Origin: Protonemura montana
Lineage: Eukaryota; Arthropoda; Insecta; Plecoptera; Nemouridae
Assembly (NCBI GenBank): GCA_947568835.1
Contig: OX387610.1
Location: 3,854,501 to 3,918,500 of the forward strand
DNA length: 64,000 nucleotides
Direction: 5' to 3'
Part shown: in pieces, positions 33,285 through 44,125 of the stretch
Position numbering within the stretch: the first letter of the stretch is position 1
Layout: each line of letters opens with the position of its first letter
Position numbers and translations under genes: made by a program
Notes under the pieces: generated by a model
Told to the model about the DNA's origin: nothing
Databases searched by the model: none
Seen by the model: only the letters and a program-made list of their open reading frames with translations

Positions 33285-33362
33285 TTGTTAATAACAACGG
33301 CCACCAGCGCCATCGGGTGGCACCTACCGTTACCATGTGGAGGAGGCTGTAGAACGTTTGAC
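33285..33362 (-). repeat. fragment of interspersed repeat R
   Basis: AACGGCCACCAGCGCCATCG, GGTGGCACCTACCGTTACCA read on the minus strand match the GGTAACGGTAGGTGCCACCC part of repeat R at 55.2 kb and 0.63 kb. Confidence 0.55.
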
Positions 33363-33764
33363 ATGAGCGCTCTGACTCCATATAGAAACTAGAGATCAAT
33401 GGTTCTATCCTCGTTGATGATATTCTGATCGTGTTTTATGATATTGCCGCGCTAGTTAGCGCGAAGATCATGTTATTAATGGGTCAACTCCCCCAGCTTA
33501 GCTAATTTAGATAACACACGGCATCACGCGTTACCTTAACACGCGTGATCGTGACGTAAATGAACGGTCGTAATAGACAACGTGCGTTTCATCCGAATTG
33601 CGGAAAACGAAAGTGAAAAGATTTTGATGTTTTAAAGTGGGGCTACAGGAACAATATTCTTGCTTCTTGATTTTGAATGCATGTGTTACATAAAGTTTTG
33701 GAGTGAAATTCTTTTTTTCAATATTTTTTAAAAATAAACTAGCGTTAACAGAGGTTCTTAGTTC

Positions 33765-34255
33765 TTCTATCTTATGTTACCACGGGTATATCATGGCCTA
33801 GCATAGGAGGTTCAATGGTAGATTCAACGTTTGGTAGCCATGGAGATGCTGATATCGTCTGACAGAGCTTCTCAATTCTGCTATCTTATGTTACCACGGG
33901 TATATCATGGCCTAGCATAGGAGGTTCAATGGTAGATTCAACGTTTGGTAGCCATGGAGATGCTGATATCGTCTGACAGAGCTTCTCAATTCTGCTATCT
34001 TATGTTACCACGGGTATATCATGGCCGAGCATAGGAGGTTCAATGGTAGATTCAACGTTTCGTAGCCATGGAGATGCTGAGATCGCCTGACAGAGCTTCT
34101 CAATTCTGCTATCTTATGTTACCACGGGTATATCATGGCCTAGCATAGGAGGTTCAATGGCAGATTCAACGTTTGGTAGCCATGGAGATGCTGATATCGT
34201 CTGATAGAGCATCGCAATTCTGCTATCTCATGTTACCACGGGATATAGGTACGCC
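33765..34255 (+). repeat. 114-bp tandem repeat, about 4 units
   Basis: The unit contains GAGCTTCTCAATTCTGCTAT, GTTACCACGGGTATATCATG, GCCTAGCATAGGAGGTTCAA and GATTCAACGTTTGGTAGCCA, and the spacing is exactly 114 bp between the second and third units. The family also occurs at 30.1 kb, 50.3 kb and inverted at 61.9 kb. Confidence 0.92.
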
Positions 34256-34259
34256 TTAC

Positions 34260-34685
34260 AAATCAAAGCCAATATAAATGAAATCCAGCAAGATTTGCAC
34301 GCTTATGCTAACTTTCGAGTAATTGTTTATTCGTTATTTCGATTTGACATTGACAGAGCGCCTGGAGGAAATTCAAATCTGAAATGCGATTTAAATATTA
34401 TCGATTCAATCGACATCGAGATTGCCCCAAAGAATCGGCATCGTGTGTGTAATTAGGCTCCTAATGGTCTCCTAGAGCAAGAGCAGTGTTCGATGACTCA
34501 ATAAGGAATGTGTAACAAACCCTGTCTGTCAAAATTACCTGTACCCGTGCGTTGAAATCTCCAATATGATGGGTCATGATGCATCGCTTTGTTGGTCCAG
34601 AGAAGAAAGGTCACCGTGCTTTGGGATCCGCTTAAAGGATGATTACATCGTGGTCAGTGGTTTCAATAGATCATATGGGGCAATA
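34260..34685. other. no recognisable feature
   Basis: Spacer between the 114-bp array and a SINE. Confidence 0.4.
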
Positions 34686-34687
34686 TA

Positions 34688-35097
34688 CTGTATAAAAAAT
34701 TATAAGATCACCGAAGTTAAGCAACACTGCTCTGAGTCAGGTATTGGATGGGTGACCATCATACATATGACCAGTTCTGATCGGGAGAGAGGTTGGAGGG
34801 ATGAAAGTTAGTACAGCAACTTTACTCGTCTTGCTTATCAACCTCTCGACAGCATGGATTTGTGGAGGAATTCTGTTGTTCGCGTTGTACCATCCTTCGT
34901 AAGGGACGTTAAGCCGGTGGTCCCCTTGGTGTCTTACGACAGGAGTAGTCTATGTGCCTCTATGGGCTTCCCCCTCCTCCCTTCTAGTCTACGATAAGTT
35001 CATCATCATCCTCATTATCATCCGCTCATTCACCGATGCCATTAGACCAGTGTCACATAGGCAGTTGTCAAAACAGTGCGTCGTTAAACACAATAAT
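34688..35097 (+). mobile_element. 5S-rRNA-derived SINE, near full length
   Basis: AGATCACCGAAGTTAAGCAA, GGTATTGGATGGGTGACCAT, body CAACCTCTCGACAGCATGGA, and tail AAACAGTGCGTCGTTAAACA followed by an A/T-rich end. Only the first part of the 5S head is missing. Confidence 0.87.
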
Positions 35098-35705
35098 AAT
35101 TTAAAAAAAAACCATTAGAAAGGAACGACAAAAATTCAACTGAAGGTTCATTAAAATTGACTCGATCACAGCAAGATTAAAACTAGTTTAATACCACACA
35201 ATCTAAACTTGACATGCAATAAATTATGAATTTTAAATTATATGGGGCCATAAAGAAGTATCTTTTTGGTTCTCTCTTTAGACCAACTTTAAGTTGCTTT
35301 AACTATTAAAACTATCACATTGTTAACCAATCTTTGCTCTAAAAACAAAGCTTGATGAGGAAGCAAGGCTAAAATAATTCATAGCAAGTTGATCGAATAC
35401 TGTACCTTTACATCATTTGTTTTCATTTGAATCTAAAACAAATTAAAAAAGCCCTGTGGAGTTTTCATTTCCATTCCAAGCCCGTTGGACAAGAAAACAA
35501 ACGACGGTGATTCCTTGTCCCGATAGCTACAAGCAGAACGCAGAGTTCCCCCGCATAACACGCATATTACACGCATTACCCTGAGGAAACCACGACTCGG
35601 ACCCCGGCGATGACGAAACCTAGCTCTCGGCGCAAAGAGTGGGGTGGACAAATAATCGTAATAACGCCATGTCGACAATGATGTTGCCACGAACTAGGTT
35701 GATTG

Positions 35706-36041
35706 ATTTGAAGTGTTTAACGACGCACTGTTTTGTCGACTGACCCTATGGCACTGGTCTAATGGGGTCGGTCTGTGAGTGGGTGGTGATTATTCTAACC
35801 TAGTCTAGAAAAGTGGAAGGAAAACCAGATACGCGTAGCCTACTCCTGTTGAAGACCAAGAGGACCACCGGCTTAACGTTCCTTCCGAAGGACGGTACAA
35901 CGCGAACAACAGGATTCCTCCACAAATCTATGCTGTCGAGAGGTTTATTAGCAAGGCGAGTGAAGTTGCTGTACTAACTTCCATCCCTCCAACCTCTCTC
36001 CCGAACAGAACTTGTCAAGTGTATGATGGTCACCCATCCTG
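35706..36041 (-). mobile_element. 5S-SINE, cut within the head
   Basis: Begins (minus-strand 3' end) with GTGTTTAACGACGCACTGTT and runs through the body to GGTCACCCATCC, where it stops and unrelated sequence begins. Confidence 0.85.
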
Positions 36042-36044
36042 TAT

Positions 36045-37460
36045 TGTAGTGGTTCGATAGTTCGATAGTTTGCCCTCGACGTCGAAAGGCCCCGAAGCTA
36101 CTTTCTCCTGACAAGACACGGAAGCAGGGGACAGCATGGACCCTCCTCCCCCCTCCAACAATAACCAAGCCGGGAGCGAAAATTTGATGAACCTGTCTTT
36201 AAATCTTTGAAAGGCGTTAATCTTTCCGATGAGCCATATGGTGTCTGCTACGAACACAATCCTCGAGTGCAGAGTTGTGACTGTTGTCTGGTTGTTTGTC
36301 CAACAAGTAGTTGCTACTTACAGAATATCGAGTCACCGTGACTGACTTACTGTCGAGAGGTTGGTGAGAGATGCCGGTATTACCCTTTACCAAACAAATC
36401 CAATCATAATCTGTGTTCTTACTTCTGGGTAGGGATAACGCATTGTTTTCTTTAGAGATAACGAACGTTATCTCAGTAAATTCCAGGGTTTATTAATCTC
36501 TAGCAAAAAAGTGATATGATCAAAAACCCTGGTTACCCATCCAATGTATGATTCAACATTGTTGCTTAACTTCGAGTTTAGAAGTGCATTAGCGAGTAAT
36601 TGAGACATTTTGTACTTACTGGTTTCAGCTCCCAATTGGGACCAGTTAACCAAAAACACATACGAAAATTGTTTGTAATTCAAAAGGTTTATTGTAAAGT
36701 CCAAGTCTAAGTTCAAGTCCAAGTCTAAGTCTATGTCGCTTCGAAACTAACACAAGTGTATTGGCTTGAATCAAAAAATAAAAATAAACACCCATCTGGG
36801 CTAGCAAATTTATCTGAACCTACTGATATTTAGAGCTGAGTTCAGATTACCACAATCTAAACAAATATTCTTAAATAGGTAAAAGATAACATTAATGATC
36901 AAGCACAGGGCACTTTAATAATTAGTGTTTGGTACACTTTGACCGAACTGAGAGGGATGTGTCTCGTGCCCCTGATTCGTGCACCATGTTTGCCCAAAAG
37001 AGCGGTAGGGGCACTTTAATATTATAAACAAGGTTACAAGGGCATCTATCTACCTGATTAATTGACTCGTCATAAGGGCACACATACTTGTGCTAATTGT
37101 ATTTTAAATGTCATGATAATTGATTAAAATAGACAGCGATTGAATAAATTTCAATTACCTTCCATGCAGGCATCGGTTGTACCTGGATTTTAAAACCGGA
37201 CGGTAATCGTCGTGCAGTTCAAAACAATTCGCGAAGGAAATTACTGTTATTTGAACGTATTTATTATTGAGTTCGCCTCTCTGACGACATTCTCACCGAA
37301 TTCTAGTTATTTGGGCATTATTATCGTTTAACGTGATAAGTTTTACACGCTTTGCGACTTCGATTCGACCAGCATGACATTCGATGCCGGTGTTTCATTT
37401 CAAAGAATAAAACTTGAACGGCGTCAAATTAGAGTCAGATTGAATGGATGTGACGTGGTA
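36045..37460. other. mostly featureless; two small repeats
   Basis: Contains a minus-strand 5S-like fragment at 36528-36582 (GGTTACCCATCCAATGTATG, TTGTTGCTTAACTTCGAG) and an (AAGTCTAAGTCC)-like tract at 36695-36738. Otherwise no gene or repeat was recognised. Confidence 0.45.
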
Positions 37461-37464
37461 TAGT

Positions 37465-37665
37465 GTCACTAGAATCAGAGTGACTGTGAGTATTCACAGC
37501 CTCTTGGTTCTACTCCTTGGAGATCTGTCATTCTCATCAAATACACTAAAATCCTTTTAAATATGGCACGTCCAAGTAGCTCAATTGGTTAGATCCACAC
37601 CCGCGGCTGGTGGAGATCGGGATTCGATTCCCCATTTCGGCATCAATTTTTCAGAGGATAGTAGT
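37465..37665 (+). mobile_element. tRNA-like element, copy T4
   Basis: Outer segment CACTAGAATCAGAGTGACTG and GGAGATCTGTCATTCTCATC; tRNA-like part 37569-37642 with GTAGCTCAATTGGTTAGATC, ACACCCGCGGCTGGTGGAGA and B box GATTCGATTCCCC. Confidence 0.75.
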
Positions 37666-37669
37666 GTTC

Positions 37670-38895
37670 CTAAAAATAAAGGGCACCCTTTTCCCTTTAG
37701 GGACGGGTTAGGCACGCTCGTCTCTAGACTCGAGATATTTCACCTGTTTCTCTTTTGACATATCGTGCCAATATTTTTTGGCTACGAAATTCTGTTCCTT
37801 TTTTCCTTTTTTACTGGAAATTTTTCACAGAAAAGCGAGTAGATTGTGGACCCCGTATTACCAGAAATGACCCGTGAGTGCCTTTTTTTCAAGGGTTCGG
37901 ATAGAGAATTGCTAAAGTTAAATTAACCATATCTTAAACTCTCCCTTCGTTCGGATGAAGGTTTAAAGCGCAGGTGTAAACCCAAGTAGCAGCGACGAAA
38001 GGTTCCTTTATAAGCCTTCGAAATGTTGCGACTTCGCCTTGCTACTGACTCGATAGGCAACAATGGTTCACTGCGCCGAATCTCGCCCAACTTTAGTGTG
38101 GGTGACAGTTGAACGAGCCCTGACATTTCAAACGCCCAGCCCAAATGATTTCTTGTTTGAAAAACGCCATCGCATGAGTGCATTGCGTGCTGCTAGCTAT
38201 TAGGTATATCAGGTATTTTAAATGTAAACTAATTGTGATTTCAATGCTTTTCTGTACAATTTTTCGTGCTTTCCCTGAATAAATCCAAAAATACTGAGAT
38301 TTTTCATCCAATTTGCTTCTATACCGAGAAATTAGTGTATAAAATCTAAGAAAAATCTAGCTCAGTTGAAAAGCTCTTGACATAAAATATCGAAACGCAA
38401 GCCAGCGCTGAAAACTATGTCAAGTGCAACTCATTTGAATACAAAAACAAAGTTTTTCCAGCAAAAATCTTAAAAACTAAAGTAGCCTGCAATCCAAAAA
38501 TAAAATCTACCAGCAGCAAAAACTCACTGAGTCACAACCGACAATAATAGTATCAGAAACTCTTGTGCAATCGTCTTGCTAGTGCTGCTTGCGGTCTCGT
38601 TCTAATCTAGAACAATACGGCGAATCGATCCATCACGCATGCCCGAACATAACACACGAGCTAGTTGGCAACACTTATTATTGGTCCGATCGCCTCTGGC
38701 TACCTATGTTGTCTTAGCGACCAACACCAGGAATGGAAAGCTGACCAAGAGTACAGTCCTCGACAAAAGCTAATGGGTGATTTTAACTCGCGGACTTGCC
38801 GCGGTCGATTGACAAAATGACACCTTGTTGCCGTGGTGTTATAAGCGCTAGCTTTAGGGGGTTGGAAACGCGTGGTTTTGTTTATTTGCTTGGGA
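37670..38895. other. no recognisable feature
   Basis: AT-rich, no repeat family identified. The minus-strand frames near 37923-38311 have no recognisable domain. Confidence 0.4.
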
Positions 38896-38901
38896 CCTGG
38901 A

Positions 38902-39606
38902 CATCAAATAACCTGGATAGCTGTTGCTATAGAGATCCTTTGTAGCCAAGGCCGCTGGATCCTATGCTCTATCCAGGTTATTTGAGATCAGCTGGCTGGA
39001 TCCTATGCTCTATCCTGGTTATTTGAGATCAGCTGGCTGGATCCTATGCTCTATCCAGGTTATTTGAGATCAGCTGGCTGGATCCTATGCTCTATCTAGG
39101 TTATTTGAGATCAGCTGGCTGGATCCTATGCTCTATCCAGGTTATTTGAGATCAGCTGGCTAGATCCAGTGCTCTATCCAGGTTATTTGAGATCAGCTGG
39201 CTGGATCCTATGCTCTATCCAGGTTATTTGAGATCAGCTGGCTGGATCCTATGCTCTATCCAGGTTATTTGAGATCAGCTGGCTGGATCCTATGCTCTAT
39301 CCAGGTTATTTGAGATCAGCTGGCTGGATCCTATGCTCTATCCAGGTTATTTGAGATCAGCTGGCTGGATTCTATGCTCTATCCAGGTTATATGAGATTA
39401 GTTGGCTGGATCCTATGTTCTATCCAGGTTATTTGAGATCAGCTGGCTGGATCCTATGCTCTATTCAGATTATTTGAGATCAGTTGGCTGGATCCTATGT
39501 TCTATCCAGGTTATTTGAGATCAGCTGGCTGGATCCTATGCTCTATTCAGATTATTTGAGATCAGCTGGCTGGATCCTATGCTCTGTCCAGGTTATTTGA
39601 GATTAG
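38902..39606 (+). mobile_element. family A element, copy A5, array-dominated
   Basis: Left end CATCAAATAACCTGGATAGC and the subterminal GTAGCCAAGGCCGCTGG are joined directly to the array, so the usual middle is gone. About 16 units of 41 bp follow (GATCAGCTGGCTGGATCCTA, TGCTCTATCCAGGTTATTTG), ending at GGTTATTTGAGATTAG. It is the largest 41-bp array in the window, and the inverted terminal relation is kept. Confidence 0.78.
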
Positions 39607-39609
39607 TGG

Positions 39610-40445
39610 TTTAACGATAGCACCACGGGAAGTGGTGCCGTCACTATGGCTTCTAGTAGAGGAACATTTAGACCTTCTAGCAAACTAATTGCTCTGAAAG
39701 AAACACAGTGCGAAACCAAGGAAGCTTTGCTTAATGTGATCGTGAAAACTTTGTCCATGAAAAGTCAGCAAAAAGAAAGCCTTCCTTGAAACGAATATGT
39801 GTTACGAAACGTTTCGATTGTTTTGCGGGTGGGCTTGATTTATCGCTAATTATTGGTCAACATCTAATTGATCGGTTGTCATAGAGACAAGGCCTTGACA
39901 ATAAATAACGGTAACAAATCATAATTCATTCTTGATTGCTTGCAACTTCAATTGCAAGCGTAATTCGATTCGTTATCTCGAAATTGATCGACTATTGGTG
40001 AAGATTGTTCAATGATATGTTAGTGTTTCATTACATATATTTTTTAATATGGTTTTTAACATATTTTTTAAATCAACTTAAAATATAAGAATCGACGTTT
40101 TAAAGTTTGAATCAAAATGATATTTGTGTCTTCACAGAAATCAATATGAGTCATCTTAAAGGATGAATAAGCCTTGTAGCCTTGTAAAGGGACAAACCTT
40201 TGTGATTAGCCAGCTTAGTTTGGGTCAGCACCTGACTAGCGAATATCGACCACAGCCTTCGGAAGTAAATAGAACGTGACTTCTTGACGTTTATTGAACG
40301 CATATTTTCCGAGATTAAAATACTGGTTGTATTTTTAAACGTCCTCCATAATATTCGTAACAACTTCCTCGACCTACCTTCATTTTCAAGTTAATTTCTT
40401 CGTCGAATAGGTGGAGGTGTCTTAATGGCAGTGGTTTTTGTAGCT
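39610..40445. other. no recognisable feature
   Basis: AT-rich sequence without recognisable gene or repeat. Confidence 0.4.
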
Positions 40446-40449
40446 AAAG

Positions 40450-40612
40450 GGTTTGGTATGTTAAGCAGCAGTGTACTGGGTCAGGTATTGGATAGGTGAC
40501 CACTGTAAAGTTTGCCGTATTGGAAACACCGGTTCTCGTGAGATCACCGAAGCTAAGCAACACTGCGCTGGGTCAGGTATTGGACGGGTGACCATCGAAA
40601 CGGTTTGCCGTA
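40450..40612 (+). mobile_element. 5S-like head dimer without SINE body
   Basis: A first partial 5S-like unit (GTTAAGCAGCAGTGTACTGG, TATTGGATAGGTGACCAC) is followed by a nearly complete second one (TTTGCCGTATTGGAAACACC, GGTTCTCGTGAGATCACCGA, AGCTAAGCAACACTGCGCTG, TATTGGACGGGTGACCATCG). The SINE body does not follow. It resembles 5S rRNA more closely than most copies but lacks the 5' and 3' closing stem, so I do not call it a 5S gene. Confidence 0.7.
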
Positions 40613-40614
40613 CT

Positions 40615-41790
40615 GTAAACCGACATAAAGTTCAAGTTATTCTGCAAAAAAAAAAAAACCACAAATTATTAACTCTTTTCACGCAAAGAAGACAGAACCC
40701 CATATTATAATTCCAAGAATAGCGGAAATTGGAACCGCATCCCACTACCAGCCAGTGCGTGCTCGACTTAATCGAAACGCTTTGAAAGTATGTCGTTATG
40801 CCATGAGCTGGCGCATGCGTTACAGCGATTAATTACTCTCAGTACTCGTGACATAATTACCAGACGAGGAAGTTCGCACTGAGGACCGTACCTTCGATAA
40901 GCCGCGAAGAGAAACCGAGAAGCATTCGCGGCGAGTACCGAGGCTAGAGCGACGTTGTTAATCTTTTCTGCTCATGACCACTCTTACCATTGCTCTTATA
41001 GGAGACGTTGCAAGATTAAGTTGAAAGAAATGAGAAAAAAATCCAGGTTAACCTTTTAATCTTTTTGGGGGTAGAAGACATGGAAAGAGATGGGGACTGG
41101 ATTTAAGAAGGCAAAGCAAAGGCTTGAGGTAAAAATGGACATGAGAATACGTTTATGGGCAGCAAATTGGGAAAGAAAGGGATTAGAATTATAGAAAGAG
41201 GCGTTGAAGAGGAGAATGGGATAAATGTAATGAATTCATAAGTAATGAAGATTGAAAATTGTTTTAGGACATTGTTAAAATATGCGTTGTAAATACAGGA
41301 TGTTAATCACACAGACAGGACACAAAATGTACAATTCTGTTTTTAATAAATTGTAAATACATACACACTAGATATATATATAGAAAATATACATTTACAT
41401 AGTGTGTGAAAAGTGATATGGTCGGCCATTTTAACTGTGGTTGCTTTCTCAACTGTGGGTAGATCTTAAGATGATTGTTACAATTTCGGCAGAACTTTCG
41501 CATTAGGGTGGCAAGAGTCATACAGGATGTGAGTATATCTGTGAATCGAAAAGACAACGGAGAAAATTGAATCGGTCGGGCGGTATTTGGTGCGGAACGG
41601 TGACTTGAAAAGTGCAACTGATCGAAGGCAAACACGCCTCGATTTCATCAAGGCGTACCCCGCGCGTGGCTTGGTGACCAAGTCCTGTTAGGTGCCAGGA
41701 AATACAAGCTCAATGCATCGAGTTTGATGGCTTAAAGTGGGAGAATAATTTGCTTTTTAAATAGGACTATAGGATTGCTATAATTTTTTA
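40615..41790. other. no recognisable gene
   Basis: GC-richer at 40740-40970, then purine-rich at 41030-41230. The purine-rich stretch might be a decayed LINE end, but the translated match is too weak to call. Confidence 0.4.
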
Positions 41791-41796
41791 GTCAGT

Positions 41797-42018
41797 AGGT
41801 TGGTTCTTAGTGTTTAACGACGCAATGTATTAGACCGTGACACTGGTCTAATTGCGTCGGTAAATGAGTGGATGATGATGATGAACCTAACTTAGCCTAG
41901 AAGGGAAGTGCCGCAACGTAACCTAATCCTGTGGAAGAGCACCAAGGGGACCACTGGCTTAACGTCCATTCCAAATAACGGTACAACGCGAACAACAGGA
42001 TTCCTCTACAAAGGATAT
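41797..42018 (-). mobile_element. 5S-SINE, 3' half
   Basis: GTGTTTAACGACGCAATGTA, CACTGGTCTAATTGCGTCGG, AACCTAACTTAGCCTAGAAG and GTACAACGCGAACAACAGGA in minus-strand orientation. The copy is cut after the ACAAAG of the body. Confidence 0.82.
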
Positions 42019-42019
42019 A

Positions 42020-42415
42020 GGAGGACCGTTGGATTACTCTATTTTTTTCAGAGATTTTTCAAAGATTTTAGTCAGAGTCACTGCTTTAATCTCTACGAAC
42101 CTGTAAATCTCTATGAATCTGTAATCTCTCTCACCTGGACTTTCTTTGTCAACGGTGCTGTTTGATTCGAGCAATATTCCCCGTAAACATGTCTAAAGAG
42201 CCTTTTTTTGTAATATGAGAATATCTAAAATAGTGGTGTCGCACTACCACAGCGCCAATGTTGTACCTATAGATATTTTTTAATTTTTTTTATCCATTTT
42301 CTATTGCACTCCATCATTTTTTAATAAAACAAAAAAAAATTTCTTAAAAATTTTCAAGGTATGAGATGATAGAAAGGTATAAATTCAACTGTCAAGCGAA
42401 AAACGGCCGCCAAAT
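42020..42415. other. no recognisable feature
   Basis: T-rich spacer. Confidence 0.4.
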
Positions 42416-42419
42416 TACT

Positions 42420-42620
42420 TCTATACCGCGACAAAAATTTAAGATGCCACCAGGTAGATTCACCGTCGTTTCGAGTGTTAAAAAATGTCATTTCGGGATT
42501 TCAAATTTAAGACTGGCTTAAGGTTAATTAATACTTATTAATGCTGACCTCAAGGATTGTATAGGTTTGTTAAAAAGGATGGCCACCTAGCGTTACCACG
42601 TGTTGACGACTCGTTCACGC
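42420..42620 (-). repeat. interspersed repeat R, copy 3
   Basis: GGTAGATTCACCGTCGTTTC, GAGTGTTAAAAAATGTCATT and, farther on, GATGGCCACCTAGCGTTACC match repeat R in minus orientation, with the order kept and the middle shortened. Confidence 0.6.
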
Positions 42621-42624
42621 TGGC

Positions 42625-43365
42625 TCTCCGACTCAACAATGGTCTCATCCAATCCAAATCCAATCGACCCTCATTCTCAAGCTGGAATAGAGAATAGCAG
42701 TAAACCTGTGCCTCTGCAAGGCCATGTAACAGTCACACCAACATGATCATAAAACATGACAAAAAATGTGTGAATTGTCATAACCTTATGTTAATTCCTT
42801 CCTATAACGTTGGATGTTGCTGTCTTTTAGTTATCAAACGATGTTTTATGCAAATTAATTAATACATTAACATTTTAAGTTTAATTTCGCGCCAATGTAA
42901 CGACGTACTTACCTAATTACAATAACTGTGAATGCGCATGAATGTCTAGCTCCGTTTAATAGAAAAAATTACAGATATTTAATGAAATATTCATATTAAC
43001 AAACATGTCCATAATATGACTCTCCTATTCAGGGTTTCTCAATTAAAATTTCTTAGAATGAGCAAACAGTTAGGAAAGCATGTCCATTATTTCGTGTCCC
43101 GATATTTCCGGCCAAGCACTTATTTCCTAAGGCGTGGCTCAATCGGGCCCAAACAGTGAATGCGTTATGTAAAACAAAGGTAATGCAGCCCAACGAAACG
43201 CCGGCTGTCAGACTTAAAGCATGCCCCTGTAATATCCTGCACAAATTTTCAGGCCGACATCACGGTGCTCTGACACCTAGAATTCGGAGAACGAATCTAA
43301 TTAATGGGTGCGATCGGCGCCCTAAGCTGGGACATTAATGCGCGTGTCAGAGTTACCGCAAGCTT
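42625..43365. promoter_or_regulatory. upstream region of the chitinase gene
   Basis: Non-repetitive sequence immediately upstream of the TATA box. No specific binding motif could be supported. I see no repeat family here, unlike most of the window. Confidence 0.3.
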
Positions 43366-43369
43366 CGTC

Positions 43370-43375
43370 TATATA
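43370..43375 (+). promoter_or_regulatory. TATA box of the chitinase gene
   Basis: TATATA within CGTCTATATAGGGAAC. It lies about 30 bp before the proposed start of transcription near 43400 (GGACAGTTAG) and about 125 bp before a good splice donor at 43496. TATA promoters suit a regulated, tissue-restricted gene. Confidence 0.55.
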
Positions 43376-43399
43376 GGGAACAACCGGAACTAGAAAGGA

Positions 43400-43495
43400 C
43401 AGTTAGATGGACATGGCTTTTTTGATGGTTAGGAATCCACTGCCTGCTTCGTCCAAGCGATGGCCTTGGTTTTAATGCTGGCAGTCATTTGCAAA
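43400..43495 (+). other. exon 1 (leader) of the chitinase gene
   Basis: Proposed from the TATA box and the splice donor GTGAGTGG at 43496. It holds a short upstream open frame (43407-43475, 22 codons) and a second ATG at 43460. That ATG reads through the splice into exon 2 in the same frame as the signal-peptide ATG, with no stop. The protein could therefore start 17 codons earlier, but the start at 44059 gives a far more typical signal peptide. Joining to the acceptor at 44043 is inferred from splice signals only. Confidence 0.5.
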
Positions 43496-43689
43496 GTGAG
43501 TGGTTGTTTATTAAAATGATTCATATTTTAAAACGGGATTTTATTGACTACGTTATTAGAAAATAAGCACATTTTACATAGAAAACTGCTTGCCCTAATC
43601 TTAATTTTAAACACATTCCAAAACGCTGTGGATACGTTTTGTTTCGGGGCAGGCGATTGTCCCGAAGCCTACTACCAAAGTAGAACGTG

Positions 43690-43880
43690 CTCTGGGAGTT
43701 TGTGAAATCCTTGGAGATTCGTCATTCTTATTAAATACACTAAAATCCTTTTAAAAGTTATATGTCCAAGTAGCTCAATGGGTTAAAGCAACACCCGCGA
43801 CAGGTAAAGATCGGGGTTTGATTCCTCGTTTGAGCATCAATTTTTGAGATGGTTTTAGTGTTTCTAATAATAAAATCCTC
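43690..43880 (+). mobile_element. tRNA-like element, copy T5, in chitinase intron 1
   Basis: tRNA-like part 43763-43836 (TGTCCAAGTAGCTCAATGGG, ACACCCGCGACAGGTAAAGA, B box GGTTTGATTCC). The inverted repeats TACACTAAAATCCTTTTAAA and GAGATGGTTTTAGTGTTTCT enclose it. It occupies the centre of the 548-bp first intron. Confidence 0.78.
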
Positions 43881-44043
43881 TGGAAGTTACCCTGGGAAGG
43901 ATCTTCCCAATGATTTTAGAATTTTTTTTGCATATTTATCCACCTCACAGCCTTCTTTTGTCAACTTTGAGTGTCGCCGTAAAAATTTAGATTCAGAGGG
44001 CGGTGATTGCGAGATGTTAACTTGGTATGCTCTCTGTTTCTAG

Positions 44044-44125
44044 ATTTCGCCACGGTGGATGTGGCGGCTGGCGCTGGCGTGCGCGACTGTGCTGCTCCTG
44101 GTGCAGCTTTCACACACTGCGGAAA
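44044..44125 (+). CDS. chitinase exon 2: signal peptide
   Basis: The acceptor (pyrimidine tract then TTTCTAG) precedes ATTTCGCC. The ATG at 44059 has G at -3. The 22 encoded residues begin MWR, have the hydrophobic core LALACATVLLLVQL and end SHTAE, a classic secretion signal with likely cleavage after the Ala at 21. The donor GTAAGT starts at 44126 and leaves phase 1, which matches exon 3. The only support for linking it to the downstream exons over 8.7 kb is phase, strand and the need for a signal peptide. Confidence 0.7.

Noticed and set aside
40506-40600. True 5S rRNA gene
   Set aside because: The internal half matches 5S rRNA, but the 5' and 3' strands that close helix I are absent, no T-run terminator follows at the right distance, and the same sequence heads a SINE family.
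41030-41230. LINE 3' end, with a weak inverted relative at 20190-20310
   Set aside because: The two stretches share some purine-rich motifs (AAGAGG(C/T)GTTGAAGAG), but translations do not show the RM or RGRxRxRW motifs seen at 44.2-44.5 kb. Low complexity could explain the likeness.
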